Assembly (NCBI GenBank): GCA_039519185.1
Contig: CM076846.1
Coordinates: 125,368,182 to 125,432,181, forward strand
Length of the DNA: 64,000 nucleotides
Origin: Astragalus membranaceus
Taxonomy: Eukaryota; Streptophyta; Magnoliopsida; Fabales; Fabaceae
Reading direction: 5' to 3'
The position numbers and the translations under genes were made by a program. Under the pieces are notes generated by a model. That model did not search any database and had not been told where the DNA came from. It was given only the letters and a program-made list of their open reading frames with translations. Within the stretch, counting starts at the first letter, position 1. Every line of letters begins with the position of its first letter. Positions 52,095-62,868 of this stretch are shown here, piece after piece.

Positions 52095-52160
52095 AGCACT
52101 TCCTCAGCAAGTTTTTCGAGATTGTTCAAGATGGAAGGCACTCTCCCGTTTAATTGATTC
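52095..52160 (-). pseudogene. Unidentified captured exon-like piece
   Basis: 66 bp on minus between an acceptor-like TTGATAG|GAATC and a donor GTGCT|GTAAGTAT, with an open frame NQLNGRVPSILNNLEKLAEE. I do not recognise the source gene. It could be part of a neighbouring capture. Confidence 0.4.
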
Positions 52161-52268
52161 CTATCAAAGCAGCTGTAGTCAAGAGAAATACTAGTTTCAG
52201 CCGAAGAAATTCAGAGACAGCATAAATTGTGAGTGAAATCACTTAGCCAATGGTGATAATATACTTAC

Positions 52269-52400
52269 AGCACTTAGCCAAAGAGAGAAACCTAAATCTC
52301 TAACTGTTCCGATGACATGATAACCAGACAAAAGAAGTCGCTTAATAAGCCAAGAAGCCAAAAATCCTACAGCCCCTGTCACACATACTCTGTCTTCCAT
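52269..52400 (-). pseudogene. Captured first exon of a DFR/CCR-like reductase
   Basis: ATG at 52400 on minus, MEDRVCVTGAVGFLASWLIK then RLLLSGYHVIGTVRDL. This is the N terminus of an extended short-chain reductase of the dihydroflavonol reductase/cinnamoyl-CoA reductase type, with the NADP-binding TGAxGFxASW motif (here V for the second Gly) and the TVRD that follows beta-2. Homology ends after RD; the open frame runs on to a GTAAGTAT donor shared word-for-word with the piece at 52095. Nothing of the catalytic domain is present. It could supply the start codon of a chimeric transcript. Confidence 0.75.
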
Positions 52401-52409
52401 AATATATCA

Positions 52410-53734
52410 TATACCAACTGAACAAGGCAAAGGACAATGAATGAACTGTGAATATTCATATATAAATCAATTCTCTCCTCAATCTTCACAAGGAAAAGAT
52501 GATCCAGCTACCTTCAACTCATGGCCAGGGGAGCATGACTGACCTACTTTTCACTTCCCTTTCCTCCCAGTTTCAGCAATGCAAAGATTACACATTTACA
52601 CAACTATTCACATTGATTTGTCCATCAAAACCTTGGAAGTGGACATGAAAGGAAGGAAAGCCTAAGCCAGAAGAGAGAAATTAAGGAGCAAAATTCGAAG
52701 AAACATGTAGTAAAACTTTTGAGGAACAAAATGATAGTCTAAGCCAATGTGCTTCATACAAGAGTGGAAGAATAATAGTAATAGGACAGAGGTAAAATAG
52801 CTCTAATGTTATTGCAATTATTAAGGGGTGTGTGTGTGTGTGTGAGAAGATCCAATGTTGTGAAAAGATCAAATGTTATGATTAGATGCTTAATCTACTC
52901 TGTCACTAATTAACATAATTAAGAGTAGGAAGTTACTTAATGCACAATTACACAATTCAGCTTTTTAAGAACAAAAACAAATGACACGGAGTTTTTTTAA
53001 AAACTGACACATTTTCCTTCTTACTTGAGCACTTTACAAAATCTTGTACACTAAAAAAACATGAAAAGGTCTGATTCAACAACCAAGCAAATCCAATTTA
53101 CAGTATAAACAATTTTACAAAGACTACTACTACCAATTACCATCACAAGTTAAAAATTAATAGGGTTAGTTGTTGAAGACACACACACACACACACACAC
53201 AAGATTTGATGCTGTGTAAAGAAGTTTGTGGTGTTGGGGCTTAAGTTGTTTAGAATCTGTTTACAAATGTTCTCGGTCAACAAGTGGTTGTCCTCACAAG
53301 AAGAAGAAAACAAGGATTAGTGTTTTCTTCTATGAGAAAAGAGAAAAACAGTATCAGCAAAAGAAAAAAGTAGAAGAGTTTACTTTCGTAGGAGAGTTTG
53401 AAAGCCGGAGTTGCAACAACATTGACCTCTTAGGCTCTCATACAGAACACATGTCAAAAATCACACAAACAAGTTAGGGCTCTGTGTGATACACCTGAAT
53501 CAAAGAAAAATAAGAGAGGACTTGAATCATTACCTCTACTAGCATCTTCAGTTGAAAGCTATTCTTGTGTACCTGAAAAAAACCAGAAAAAATCGTAAAA
53601 GGTAAAGTTAGGATTTACAAAGGGAAAACGAAAATCAAACTGAAAATACCAAAGTCAGTGGTAATGTTACCGTCGTTGTTACATCCGCAACAAAACCTCA
53701 GGAGTTGTGTACCTGAAAAATCAAAAAATACGAG
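52410..53734. other. Captured or element-derived sequence without a recognised gene
   Basis: Contains a TG microsatellite (52828-52844) and a CA microsatellite (53179-53201). A 27-bp phrase with GTGTACCTGAAAAA is repeated at about 53568 and 53709. The piece upstream of the reductase start may be its promoter. ORFs such as 53226-53477 lack any recognisable motif. Confidence 0.4.
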
Positions 53735-54110
53735 TTAGGGTTTCTGAAACAGTACCATAAGCATCAAATCAAAGGGTTTTTGAGTAGATCTGTTGGGGTT
53801 TCTGAAACAGTACCATAAACATACCAACCGGCGCAACAAGGAGCCTTCGAGGGTGAGAGGGAGGGAGAGAAAGAAAGACGAAGTGAAGAGAAGAGAAGAA
53901 GACAACGTTGAATTCTGAAGGAACAGTGAAGGCGGTCGTGGGATTGAAATCGTGCGATCTGAGAGTGAGAGGCTGGCTTCGTACATCTGAGAGTGAGAGG
54001 TGGAGAGTGAAGGTTCTGAGACTGAGGCTTCAGAGTGAGAGGCGGAGAGTGAAGGTTCTGAGAGTGGAGAGCTAGGGTATGGAGAGTGGAGAGCGTACGC
54101 GTAAGTGAAT
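53735..54110 (-). promoter_or_regulatory. CT-rich leader near the 5' (right) end of inner CACTA
   Basis: On minus this is a run of CTCTCACTCTCAGA and CTTCACTCTCC repeats, the composition of a plant 5' leader, about 350 bases inside the terminus. A phrase GTTTCTGAAACAGTACCATAA is present twice (about 53742 and 53798). It is the natural start region for a minus-strand transcript through the captured exons. Confidence 0.4.
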
Positions 54111-54124
54111 TTTTTATTTTTATT

Positions 54125-54435
54125 TTGGTACTTTAGAAGTCAAGCGAATACATGCCTGACTTCTAAAGTACCAAAATAGAAAAAAAGAATTTCACCCTTA
54201 ATTACAAGTTTGCCACCGTGTCTACTTATGTAGTCAGGCGAATGCACGCCTGACTTCTAAAGTCTAATTTTTTTCCTATTTATTCACTTTAGAAGTCAGG
54301 CGTGTATTCGCCTGACTTTAAAACTCGCGAGTTTTGCCTATTAATTACAAGTTTGCCACCGCGTCAACATATAAAGTCAGGCATCTAAGCGCCTGACTTT
54401 AAATGCCTAATTCTTTTCTTGATTTTGCACTAGTG
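54125..54435. repeat. Right subterminal repeats and TIR of inner CACTA
   Basis: Several copies of GTCAGGCG/CGCCTGACTT (near 54135, 54155, 54235, 54250, 54295, 54312, 54378, 54393), some as near-perfect inverted pairs, then TTTTGCACTAGTG as the terminal repeat. TSD AAG follows at 54436-54438. Confidence 0.9.
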
Positions 54436-54438
54436 AAG

Positions 54439-55573
54439 GTTGTATGGGGTAACAATAACTGGCCAACATGAATACGGTGTTGCCGAGGCTTGAATATATG
54501 GTGTGAAACCATCAGAGCTTAAACCAATCCGAACATTGCGTGGATCACTGGCAAAATTTGGATGAACACGATCAAAATGCTTCCAAGCTTCACTATCAGA
54601 TGGGTGACGTAATTCACCAGAATTATTATTTCTATTTTGATGGTGCCACGTCATTTTACCCGCGGTCTCCATTGAAGTAAACATCCTCTGTAGCCTTGGT
54701 ATAAGCGACAGATAGAACATTGCTTTTCGTGGAACCGGTTTGCCTCTGCTCATCCCTTTCCTACTGACAGGATAGCGTGGCTCTCCACATAACTTGCATT
54801 CCGACAACTCTCCATCATTTATGCCAAACTCATTGTTATAATAGAGCATGCAACCAGACACACAACAATCAATTCTTTTAAATTTTAAGCCAAGCTTCGA
54901 TATCAGTCTTTTAGCTATAATAACTTTGCGGCAAAAGCCCTCTAATAGGGGTTGCATCCAACATCATTTTGGTCATATATTCCATGCACAACTCAGCAAC
55001 ATTAAATTGAGACTTAAGACCCAACAACCGAACACACATTGATAATTTTGAGTCTTTAGATCCTTCAAATAATGGTTTATTTGTCTCACTTAAATACATG
55101 TAAAACCTTTGAGCTTCCTCATTTGGAACTTCTTCAGCATCATATTCCGGTTCTTCAAAATCCAAATTTACTCCAACAGCGTCAGATATCATTCCCTGAT
55201 AAACATCTAACGGTTGTATAATTTGGCCTCCAGATGTCGTAGTCGCTGGATAACTACTCGATGTGGGAGCTACTACTTCAACCGGAACATTAACCGCAGG
55301 AACTGCAGCTACCCCTGGTCCTACTTCCCCGTGACGACTCCATATCCAATAATTTGGCCTAAACCCATTATTGTACAAATCAATTCTAACTTCGTCTTCA
55401 TTTTTTATAACTCGAAACGAACATTTCAAGCACGGACATCTAATTCCGCCTTGTCGCGCAAATTCTTCATGATGCTTAGCACAAAAAATAAATTCTTCTA
55501 CTCCTTCTACAAAACGTCGCTTTAAACCGGATCTTCCAGGAAACAATCGATCATACATCCAACTACGATCCAT
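54439..55573 (-). pseudogene. Outer CACTA transposase, N-terminal half
   Basis: The start MDRSWMYDRLFPGRSGLKRR at 55573 is the transposase-associated domain, with a Cys/His cluster (CAKHHEEFARQGGIRCPCLKC). A frameshift near 54911 separates it from AKRLISKLGLKFKRIDCCVS, GCMLYYNNEF ... CKLCGEPRYP (zinc site) and the beginning of the TNP2 catalytic region, ending CWPVIVTPYNL at the insertion site. The next residues lie at 47682 and below: the empty site keeps reading frame across the insertion once one AAG is removed. The enzyme would bind CACTA termini and excise the element; frameshift plus insertion inactivate it. Confidence 0.85.
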
Positions 55574-56371
55574 AATTTCAAGATTTATGTACTACATTAC
55601 AACGTAAATGAAATAAACTATCAAATAAACTATCAATTACTTTATATTTTGATATATATTGATATATTAATTACTTTATTTTCATATATCAATAAACTAT
55701 CAATTACGTACCAGCAACACAATGAATTTTTATAAGACAATATCTGTTAATAAATTTTATAAGTGAACTTAATAAATAAGTTTTTTCAATATAAATTATT
55801 TTGTATTATTATTGCAAACAAAATTTGCAACAAAATTTTACTATAAATAGTGAAGTAATTAATATTTTACGAATTTTAATATTGTACCAAAAAAGTAACA
55901 GAACATTATTATATAATTTTTTGGGACGAACAAATTTGGATGGTGGTGCTAATAAGCGTTATTAAAAATCACCCAGGACTAAAAGAAAAAATACAAATTT
56001 TACAGTGACCACAAGTTGGTAAAATTTTTGTAGACACTAAAAACAAAAAATCCATATATATATATATATATATATATATATTGATATATTAATTACTTTG
56101 ATAACTAACCGTAGTGAAGAGAAGATTCTGACTTGAAGCTTATCCCGAACTCAAACAAAGAGGAAAGAGGAGGAACCCAAACAATACCTAAACAAACAAC
56201 ACCACAATTAGTAACAAACTCATATTATAAAATAATTCAAAAACTAAAAATATTAACTAATGTTACAAACATACCTTATATCGAAGAAATTTGTCAACGA
56301 GAGGAAGAGATTAGTAGAGAGAAGTGGAGAAGGGATTGGTAGAGAGAAAGAGATTTAGTAGAGAGACGATA
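55574..56371. other. Outer CACTA upstream region
   Basis: A/T-rich 5' flank of the transposase with a TA microsatellite (56054-56081). No gene seen. Confidence 0.5.
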
Positions 56372-56700
56372 GATTTGTAGAGGTGTGAAGAAGAAGAAGT
56401 GGAGAAGAGATTTATATAGAGAAACGAAAATCAACGGTCAAAACGCGAATCCGGCGGATTTAGGGTGTTTCCGGCGGATTTTTGAAATTCCAAATTGGCG
56501 GTTTCAGGATTTTCCGGCGGATTTTTATCCGCCGCAAACTTATCGGCGGAATTTAGGGACTTTCCGGTGGATTTCGAGGCATTTCCGGCGGATTTTGATT
56601 TTTTTTTTAAAAAAATTCGTAAACGCTAATCCGCCGGAACCACCCAAATATCCGCCGGAAATACCTAAATATCCGCCGGAAGTACCCAAATATTCGCCGA
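56372..56700. repeat. GGCGGATTT-rich block, copy 1
   Basis: Begins GTAGAGGTGTGAAGAAGAAG and repeats TCCGGCGGATTT and its complement many times. It matches 57823-58150 collinearly for about 230 bases, so the end region of the element has been duplicated internally. Confidence 0.85.
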
Positions 56701-56726
56701 AAATAACAAAATTCAATATTCGCTAT

Positions 56727-57365
56727 TTAATTAGTGTCGGCAAGATCTTGACCGTTAATGAGTGTCGACACTAATCACTATTGACTATTCAATAATCACG
56801 CTGCACTATTCACTATTTAGTGTCGGCAAGATCTTGACCGTTAATTTAGTGTCGGCAACATCTTGACCATTAATTAGTGTCGACGCTAATCACTATTTAT
56901 TATTCAACAATCACGCTGCACTATTCACTATTTAGTGTCGGCAAGATCTTGACCGTTAATTTAGTGTCGGCAAGATCTTGACCATTAATTAGTGTCGACA
57001 CTAATCACCATTGACTATTCAATAATCACGCTGCACTATTCACTATTTAGTGTCGGCAAGATCTTGACCGTTAATATAGTGTCGGCAAGATCTTGACCGT
57101 TAATTAGTGTCGTCGCTAATCACTATTCATTATTCAATAATCACGCTGCACTATTCATTATCCACTATTTAATTATTGTCGGCAAGATCTTGACCGTTAA
57201 TTTAGTGTCGGCAAGATCTTGACCGTTAATTAGTGTCGACACTAATCACCATTGACTATTCAATAATCACACTGCACTATTCACCATTTAGTGTCGGCAA
57301 TATCTTAATCGTTAATTTTGTGTCGGCAAGATCTTGACCGTTAATTAGTGTCGATGCTAATTACT
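56727..57365. repeat. 115-bp tandem repeat, about 5.5 copies
   Basis: CACGCTGCACTATTCACTAT recurs at 56797, 56912, 57027 and 57142 (115-bp steps), with a last copy at 57268 after an 11-bp insertion. Each unit contains AGTGTCGGCAAGATCTTGAC twice. Confidence 0.92.
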
Positions 57366-57550
57366 ATTCAATATCTTTATATATTTAATAAAAATATTAA
57401 ATAATATATTTAATTAATTTCGGTTGAACCTCCGATTCAACCGGTTGAACCCGAGAACCCCTAATCCGCTACCTCTTCCGGTTCAATGTTCGGTCCAATT
57501 TTGATTACCTTACTCTAAATAGAAAGTTTGAGGAACTCCAAGGACCTGTT

Positions 57551-57634
57551 GTTAAGTTGGAGGATGATGCGGAGCGTTTGACGTGTGTAAATGTCTACAC
57601 TCATCAAACGCTCGGCATCATCCCCTAACTTAAC
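57551..57634. repeat. Inverted repeat 1 (31-bp arms, 22-bp loop)
   Basis: 57551-57581 pairs with 57604-57634 with three mismatches; the arms include GATGATGC and GAGCGTTTGA. RNA from either strand would form a long hairpin. Confidence 0.88.
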
Positions 57635-57726
57635 AAGAGAGGAATTCGTAGGGGAGGTTCATGACAATGTTAATTTTAACGAAAAAGATTAAGGGGATGT
57701 TAATGACAAGGTGGAAGTTTCTTTAC

Positions 57727-57806
57727 AAAGAAATGGAGACATAAGCCACTCTCTTGGAGCCGCTGCCGACAATGCTCAAGAGAGTGGCGTATATCTCTGT
57801 TTCTTT
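57727..57806. repeat. Inverted repeat 2 (30-bp arms, 20-bp loop)
   Basis: 57727-57756 pairs with 57777-57806 with four mismatches; the core GCCACTCTCTTG/CAAGAGAGTGGC is perfect. It lies 92 bases after inverted repeat 1. Confidence 0.88.
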
Positions 57807-57822
57807 GAAGAGAATGAGAGTA

Positions 57823-58319
57823 TCGGTAGAGGTGTGAAGAAGAACAAGTGGAGAAGAGATTTATATAGAGGAAACGAAAATCAACGGTCAAAAGGCGAAT
57901 CCGCCGAAAATGTAATTTCCGGCGGATTTAGGGTGTTTCCGGCGGATTTTTGAAATTCAACATTGGCGCTTCCAGGCTTTTCCGGCAGATTTTTATCCGC
58001 CGCAAACTTACCGGCGGAATTAGGGACTTTTCGGCGGATTTATCCGCCGCAAACATTTCTGGCGGATTTCGAGGCATTTTCGGCAGATTTTGATTTTTTT
58101 TTTCAAAAAAAAAATTTCGTAAACCAGCTCCGCCGGATATACCTTGAAATCCACCGAAAATGTTTGCGGCGGATAAATCCGCCGAAAAGTCCCTAATTCC
58201 GCCGGTAAGTTTGCGGCGGATACAATCCGCCAGTAAGTCCTACAATCCGCCGGAAAGTTTGCGGCGGATAAAAATCCGCTGGAAAGTCCTGGCCGGTAAA
58301 ATTGATTATTCTTGTAGTG
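57823..58319. repeat. GGCGGATTT-rich block, copy 2, and terminal repeat of outer CACTA
   Basis: Second copy of the block at 56372, then more GCCGCAAAC/GTTTGCGGC words to the terminus. Minus strand end: CACTACAAGAATAATCAAT at 58319. Flanking bases CTA (58320-58322) would be the TSD, but the other end is lost. Confidence 0.85.
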
Positions 58320-59041
58320 CTACTACCAATTTGACCACCACTTCGACCATCGAAAATTACACTGCGACCATCGGAAATCACACCTCTGACCAACACTAAT
58401 CACCACCACCGACACTACTATGACCACACTTGGTCACCACCACCACCACTCTGACCACCACTGATTACCACTCCAAAAGGCTTCTGTCAATAACTACTAC
58501 TTTCAATCACTACTATTAAAATTATTACTAAGTAAATACATTATATATTTGTAATATTTTAATTCTTTTTCAAACTTGATGTTATATATTGTTTTGATAA
58601 AGATAAGTTTATGATGGATATTTATATGTTTGTGATTGAAACTGATTTTGATTTTTGAATTTTTTTTAACTCAAAACTGAATCTAGTTTTGGTTTTTGAA
58701 ATATGTAAAACTCAAAACAAAAACTTGTTTTGGTTTTTAAAATTTCAAAATACAAAACTGAAAACCACCCCAAATAGGGCCCTAAAGCAATTATTCTTAC
58801 CCAAGTAATGTTAGCCAAGATGTAGGTAGTTGCCATCCGGTTGTTGTGGCAATAGAGACTAGATTTGGGTTTTTGTCTATAAATACCGCTTGCAAAAATT
58901 GTAGACACACGCATATCAATACAACTATTATTTTCAAGCATTTTTATCTTTACTTGCATTTTACCTATGCTTTTTGTAGACCAAAAGATATCAAACATGC
59001 ACCCAATCACCTGACCAAACACTCTTTAGAGTAGTTGGTAT
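58320..59041. other. Unclassified sequence between outer CACTA and Tekay-B
   Basis: Starts with a degenerate array of CACCAC/TGACCAC words (58325-58470). Then A/T-rich DNA with inverted ACTCAAAACTGAA and TTTGGTTTTTGAA words (58665-58765). Then a segment with TATAAATA at 58878-58885 that could be an LTR tail. No gene supported. Confidence 0.4.
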
Positions 59042-61243
59042 TGTAACACCCCGGAAATAATTTAATTAAATTATTTAATTGAATTATTAATTTCATTGGA
59101 AACGTGATTAAATTAATTAAAATGATGGGCGTTGTGCAGGAAGTGGAACGAGTATTGGGGGTGATGTTGACAACTCAGGGGTGGTGAAGAATGGCCAGGA
59201 AGCCCAAGCCCATTAGCTTAGGCGCTCCTGAGGCTCCTGAAGCTAAGGGGTAGGGTTTTGCGCCTCACTCCTTGCATCAGAGAAAGAAAACGAAATTGAG
59301 AGAGTGAGAAGGGAGAGAGCAGCGTACGGCGCTAAAGGAGAAGAAGGAAGGGAATTCGCTCGAGGTTTCGTTAGGTAAGAGTTCTCAATCCTTCCTTGTC
59401 GTTTTTCTTCTTTTCCTAGTGTTGTGACTTTCAAGCCCTAATCTCCGTGTGTTGATTTCCCCCTTGATCAAGAAGTAGGCGTGACTACGGTTTCGAAGGA
59501 GGAAGGAGAAGTTTCCTTCGTTGTGTTGCTGGGTTTTGTTCGTGACTCTTCGTCATTGTATTCCGGAACACGCAAAATTCGAGGTAAGGGTGAGCGTTTT
59601 AATTCAACAAAATTGAGTATGTGATTGGGGTTTTGTGGGATTTTTGGGTGTAGTAGTGTAATTGAAATGTTGAGGTTTTGTTTGATGAGTTGTGACGTTT
59701 CCTTCGGGGAATTTCAATGTGTGCCTTGATGAACATTTTGAGGGATTATTTGATGAATTCTTGATGATTGTTCTTGGTGAATTTGATGATGTTTTGATGA
59801 AATTGTGTTGAATTGGGCGATGAACAATGTGTGATGAAATTGTGTTTTGATGCATTGGATGATGTCTGGATGAAAATTTTAAAAATCTGAACACTCCTGC
59901 AAGCGAGCTGTTCCTGGCTTTTTGCGCCTCGGTCGCGCTCGGGTCGCGCCTCAAGCGCAAGCGTGATGCGCTGGGGCCTGTTGTTGCTGCTGTTTTGCGC
60001 CTCACTCGCGCTCAGGTCGCGCCCCAGGCGCAAGGCGTGCTGCGCCGGGCGTGTTGTTGCTGCTGTTTCGCGCCCCGTTCGCGCCCCGCTCGCGCCCCAA
60101 GCGCGTGTCGTTGTTTCTCACTGTTTCTCCACTGTTTTTCTTGCTGTTTTTCACACTGTTTTCTCCAATTAAAATGTGATACTTTCCCAATGAAAATATG
60201 ATGTTTTCACTACTAAAAATGTGGGGTCTATCTCAAATTTAAAATGCGATGTTTCTCTATAAATGTGAAGTTTTTCCCAATTAAAAATGTGGAGCTTTTC
60301 TAAAATTAAAAGTGATGTTCCCTCATTTTAAAATGTGAAGTTTTTCCAATTAAAACTATAATGATGTTGCAATATAATTTGATGAATAAGACGAGTTCAC
60401 TCTATGAGTGATTATGATGATGTGATATATATGATTTTGATGATTACGACGAATACACTCTATGAGTGTTTGATGATGATGAGTACTCCAGGTGAGTGTT
60501 TTGATGAAATGCACATGTGTATATAGAGTCTCATGGCATGTGCATGATGTGAAGAATAGGCTTCGGCCTCTTGTGAAGAATAGGCTTCGGCCACCTGTGA
60601 AGAATGGGCTTAGGCCTCTTAATTGTGATGAATATGGTACCATCATGCATATGCCCTGGTGGGGGTTGCATTTACATGCATGATCATGATTGTGGCTTGT
60701 TTGTCGAACTGTGTTGTGAATTGGTGTTTGGTGATGATGATGTGATGTTAATAATGATGTTGTAGAATTGTTTGTCTCCATTTCTCTATCATATGCTTGA
60801 TTATGTTTTGTTAAAATTCTCACCCCTTCTGCTTGGAATGTTGCTCTATTGTGGCAACGCTGCAGGTAATCGCGAGTGAAGGATCTGCTGCCTTCTTTTT
60901 GGCTCTTGGGATGTATTTTGTGTCGCTCTCTGATACTGTAACACCTAGGGGGCGTGGGTGAATTTTGTTAAACGATTTAATTAGTTGTTTTAATGATCTT
61001 ATTGATATATATGAGACGTGTTTGAGAGTTATTGGTGAGTTGTTGTTTATTCCGCTGTGATGTGAATTTTGAGGATTTGATTTTCCATGAAGGATGTTTT
61101 GTTGCACAATTTGAAGAGTGAAATTGAGAAGTTTGCTTTTAATGAAATTGTAGCATTTCTTTTCTATCAATGAAAATAATATTTTTGAAAGGGATTACTC
61201 TGATATGTGACGTGTAATATAAGGGTAGAAAAGGGGTGTTACA
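59042..61243 (+). repeat. Tekay-B 5' LTR (2.2 kb)
   Basis: TGTAACACCCC...GGGGTGTTACA. Contains a GC-rich block with GCGCC/GGCGC words (59915-60110), a row of CTCTATGAGTG and AAGAATAGGCTTCGGCC short repeats (60395-60620), and many ATGATG runs. No long ORF. Confidence 0.88.
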
Positions 61244-61247
61244 TTAG

Positions 61248-61260
61248 TGGTATCAGAGCA
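61248..61260 (+). promoter_or_regulatory. Tekay-B primer-binding site (tRNA-iMet)
   Basis: TGGTATCAGAGCA four bases after the LTR end, the standard initiator-Met PBS. Confidence 0.93.
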
Positions 61261-61355
61261 GTTCGGTCTGTCCGGCCGGTGGTGGAGTCGTCAAGTTGAG
61301 TAACATTGAGTTTTGTTACTCGTTTCTGATTTCTGTTTTCTGTTGCAGTGCTAGA

Positions 61356-62868
61356 ATGGCAGGACGGAACGATGTTGCACTTGCTGCTGCCTTGCAGGCC
61401 ATTGCTGGGGTTGTGGGTAATATACCCAATGCTATTGGTGATGGGACGCGTAGTTTGGCTACGTTCCAGCGTGAGAACCCTCCTACTTTTGAAGGCGGGT
61501 ATAATCCTGATGGTGCCCTTGAGTGGCTAAGTGAGATGGAGCGGATCTTCCGCGTTATGGATTGCACCGATGCTCAGAAGGTTCGCTATGGCACTCATAT
61601 GTTGAAGAAAGAGGCTTATGACTGGTGGAGGACGACTAGTCAGGGGTTGACGGCTGCCAATGAGGAGGTTACTTGGGCTGCGTTTGAAAGGGAATTCAAG
61701 AGAAAGTACTATCCGGAGGATGTCCGCGGGAAGAAGGAGGTTGAGTTTCTGAGACTTGAGCAAGGTAGCATGACTGTAACTGAGTATGCTGCAAAGTTTA
61801 CTGAGCTGTCTAAGTTTTACCCGCATTATGATGGAGAGGGTGCGGAGTTCTCCAAATGTATTAAATTTGAGAACGGATTGCGTGCTGATATCCAGAGAGC
61901 CATAGGGTATCAACAGATCCGTGTATTTCCCTTGTTAGTGAATAGCGCCAGGATTTTTGAGGAGGACAATAATGCCTTCTCCAGAGTTATGAGGGAAAAG
62001 CAAAAGAATTTTTCGGGTCGCGGTAAACCATATGAGGCACCTGCTGGTAAGGGCAAAGGTAAGTTTGTTGGTGGGCCTAAGCGAAGTGGGGGAGATGCTG
62101 CAGCCAGTGTTACTTGTTACACGTGTGGGAAAGTAGGCCATAAGAGTCCAGATTGCCCAAATAAGGAGAAGAAGAGATGTTACAAGTGTGGGAAGGAGGG
62201 ACACATGTCTTTCAACTGTGATAAGAAAGATGTAGTATGCTTCAATTGTGAGGAGAGTGGTCACATCAGTACACAGTGCTCAAAACCCAAGAAGGAGAAG
62301 TCTTTTGGAAAAGTGTTCGCTCTGGCTGAGTCTGACGTGGTGAATGATTTTCGAGGTACGTGTTATATCAATGATTCCCCTCTTATTGCTATTGTTGATA
62401 CAGGTGCTACCCATAGTTTTATTGCTGCTGCATGTGTTGAGAAATTAAGCCTTGTTTTATCTGATATGTTGAGGGAGATGGTTATCGATACTCCAGCTAA
62501 GGGTTCGGTGACTACCTCCGCTGTTTGTGCCAAATGTCCTGTAACTATATATGGTAGAGAATTCTTAATTGATTTGATCTGTTTGCCGCTGAGTGGAATG
62601 GATGTCATTCTGGGTATGGACTGGTTAGTTGATAACCATGTTCATATCAACTGTCGGGAGAGGTCCGTGAGTTTTGAATCGCTTGAAGAGGAGTCTGGTT
62701 TGTTATCTGCGGGTCAGCTGCATAGAGTGATGAGAGAAGAGGTTCAGCTGTTTTCTCTGTTGGCGTCGTTGTCTGCCGAGAGCCAAGCGAAGATTGATGT
62801 GTTGCCGGTAGTGCGTGAGTTTTCTGAGGTGTTCCCTGATGAGATTCCGGATGTACCACCAGAGAGAG
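61356..62868 (+). CDS. Tekay-B gag-protease
   Basis: I place the start at 61356 (MAGRNDVALAAALQAI); an in-frame upstream Met at 61296 precedes it but gives no gag-like sequence. Capsid block FQRENPPTFEGGYNPDGALE to EYAAKFTELSKFYPHYDGE (about residues 40-180). Three CCHC knuckles, CYTCGKVGHKSPDC, CYKCGKEGHMSFNC and CFNCEESGHISTQC (about 255-325). Aspartic protease with IVDTGATHSF (near 350) and DVILGMDWLV. It would package RNA and mature the polyprotein. The frame continues into the RT leader (EIPDVPPER) and then hits a stop at 62885 because two bases of a GAGAGAG run are missing at about 62868. Confidence 0.88.

Larger units (their letters stand above)
47686..54435 (-). mobile_element. Inner CACTA element carrying captured host gene fragments (6.75 kb, Pack-CACTA)
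   Basis: TIRs CACTAGTGCAAAA at both ends, AAG TSDs, and subterminal arrays of GCCTGACTTT/AAAGTCAGGC. I find no TNP2-type transposase inside. Instead the interior holds, all on minus, exon-like pieces of at least five unrelated genes plus a complete tRNA-Arg gene, most with GT/AG borders and intron remnants. It is inserted in the transposase of the outer CACTA. It is non-autonomous and would need transposase from another element. Confidence 0.9.
46214..58319 (-). mobile_element. Outer CACTA (En/Spm) element, left end lost
   Basis: The right terminus is CACTACAAGAATAATC read on minus from 58319, the classic CACTA end, followed inward by many GGCGGATTTT/ATCCGCCG subterminal repeats. The transposase reads on minus from 55573. 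The left end is missing, broken at 46213/46214 against R2. A second CACTA element occupies 47686-54435. Confidence 0.88.

Noticed and set aside
58193..58399. Arg/Ser-rich small ORFs at the outer CACTA end
   Set aside because: They are translations of the GGCGGATTT subterminal repeats and differ in every frame.
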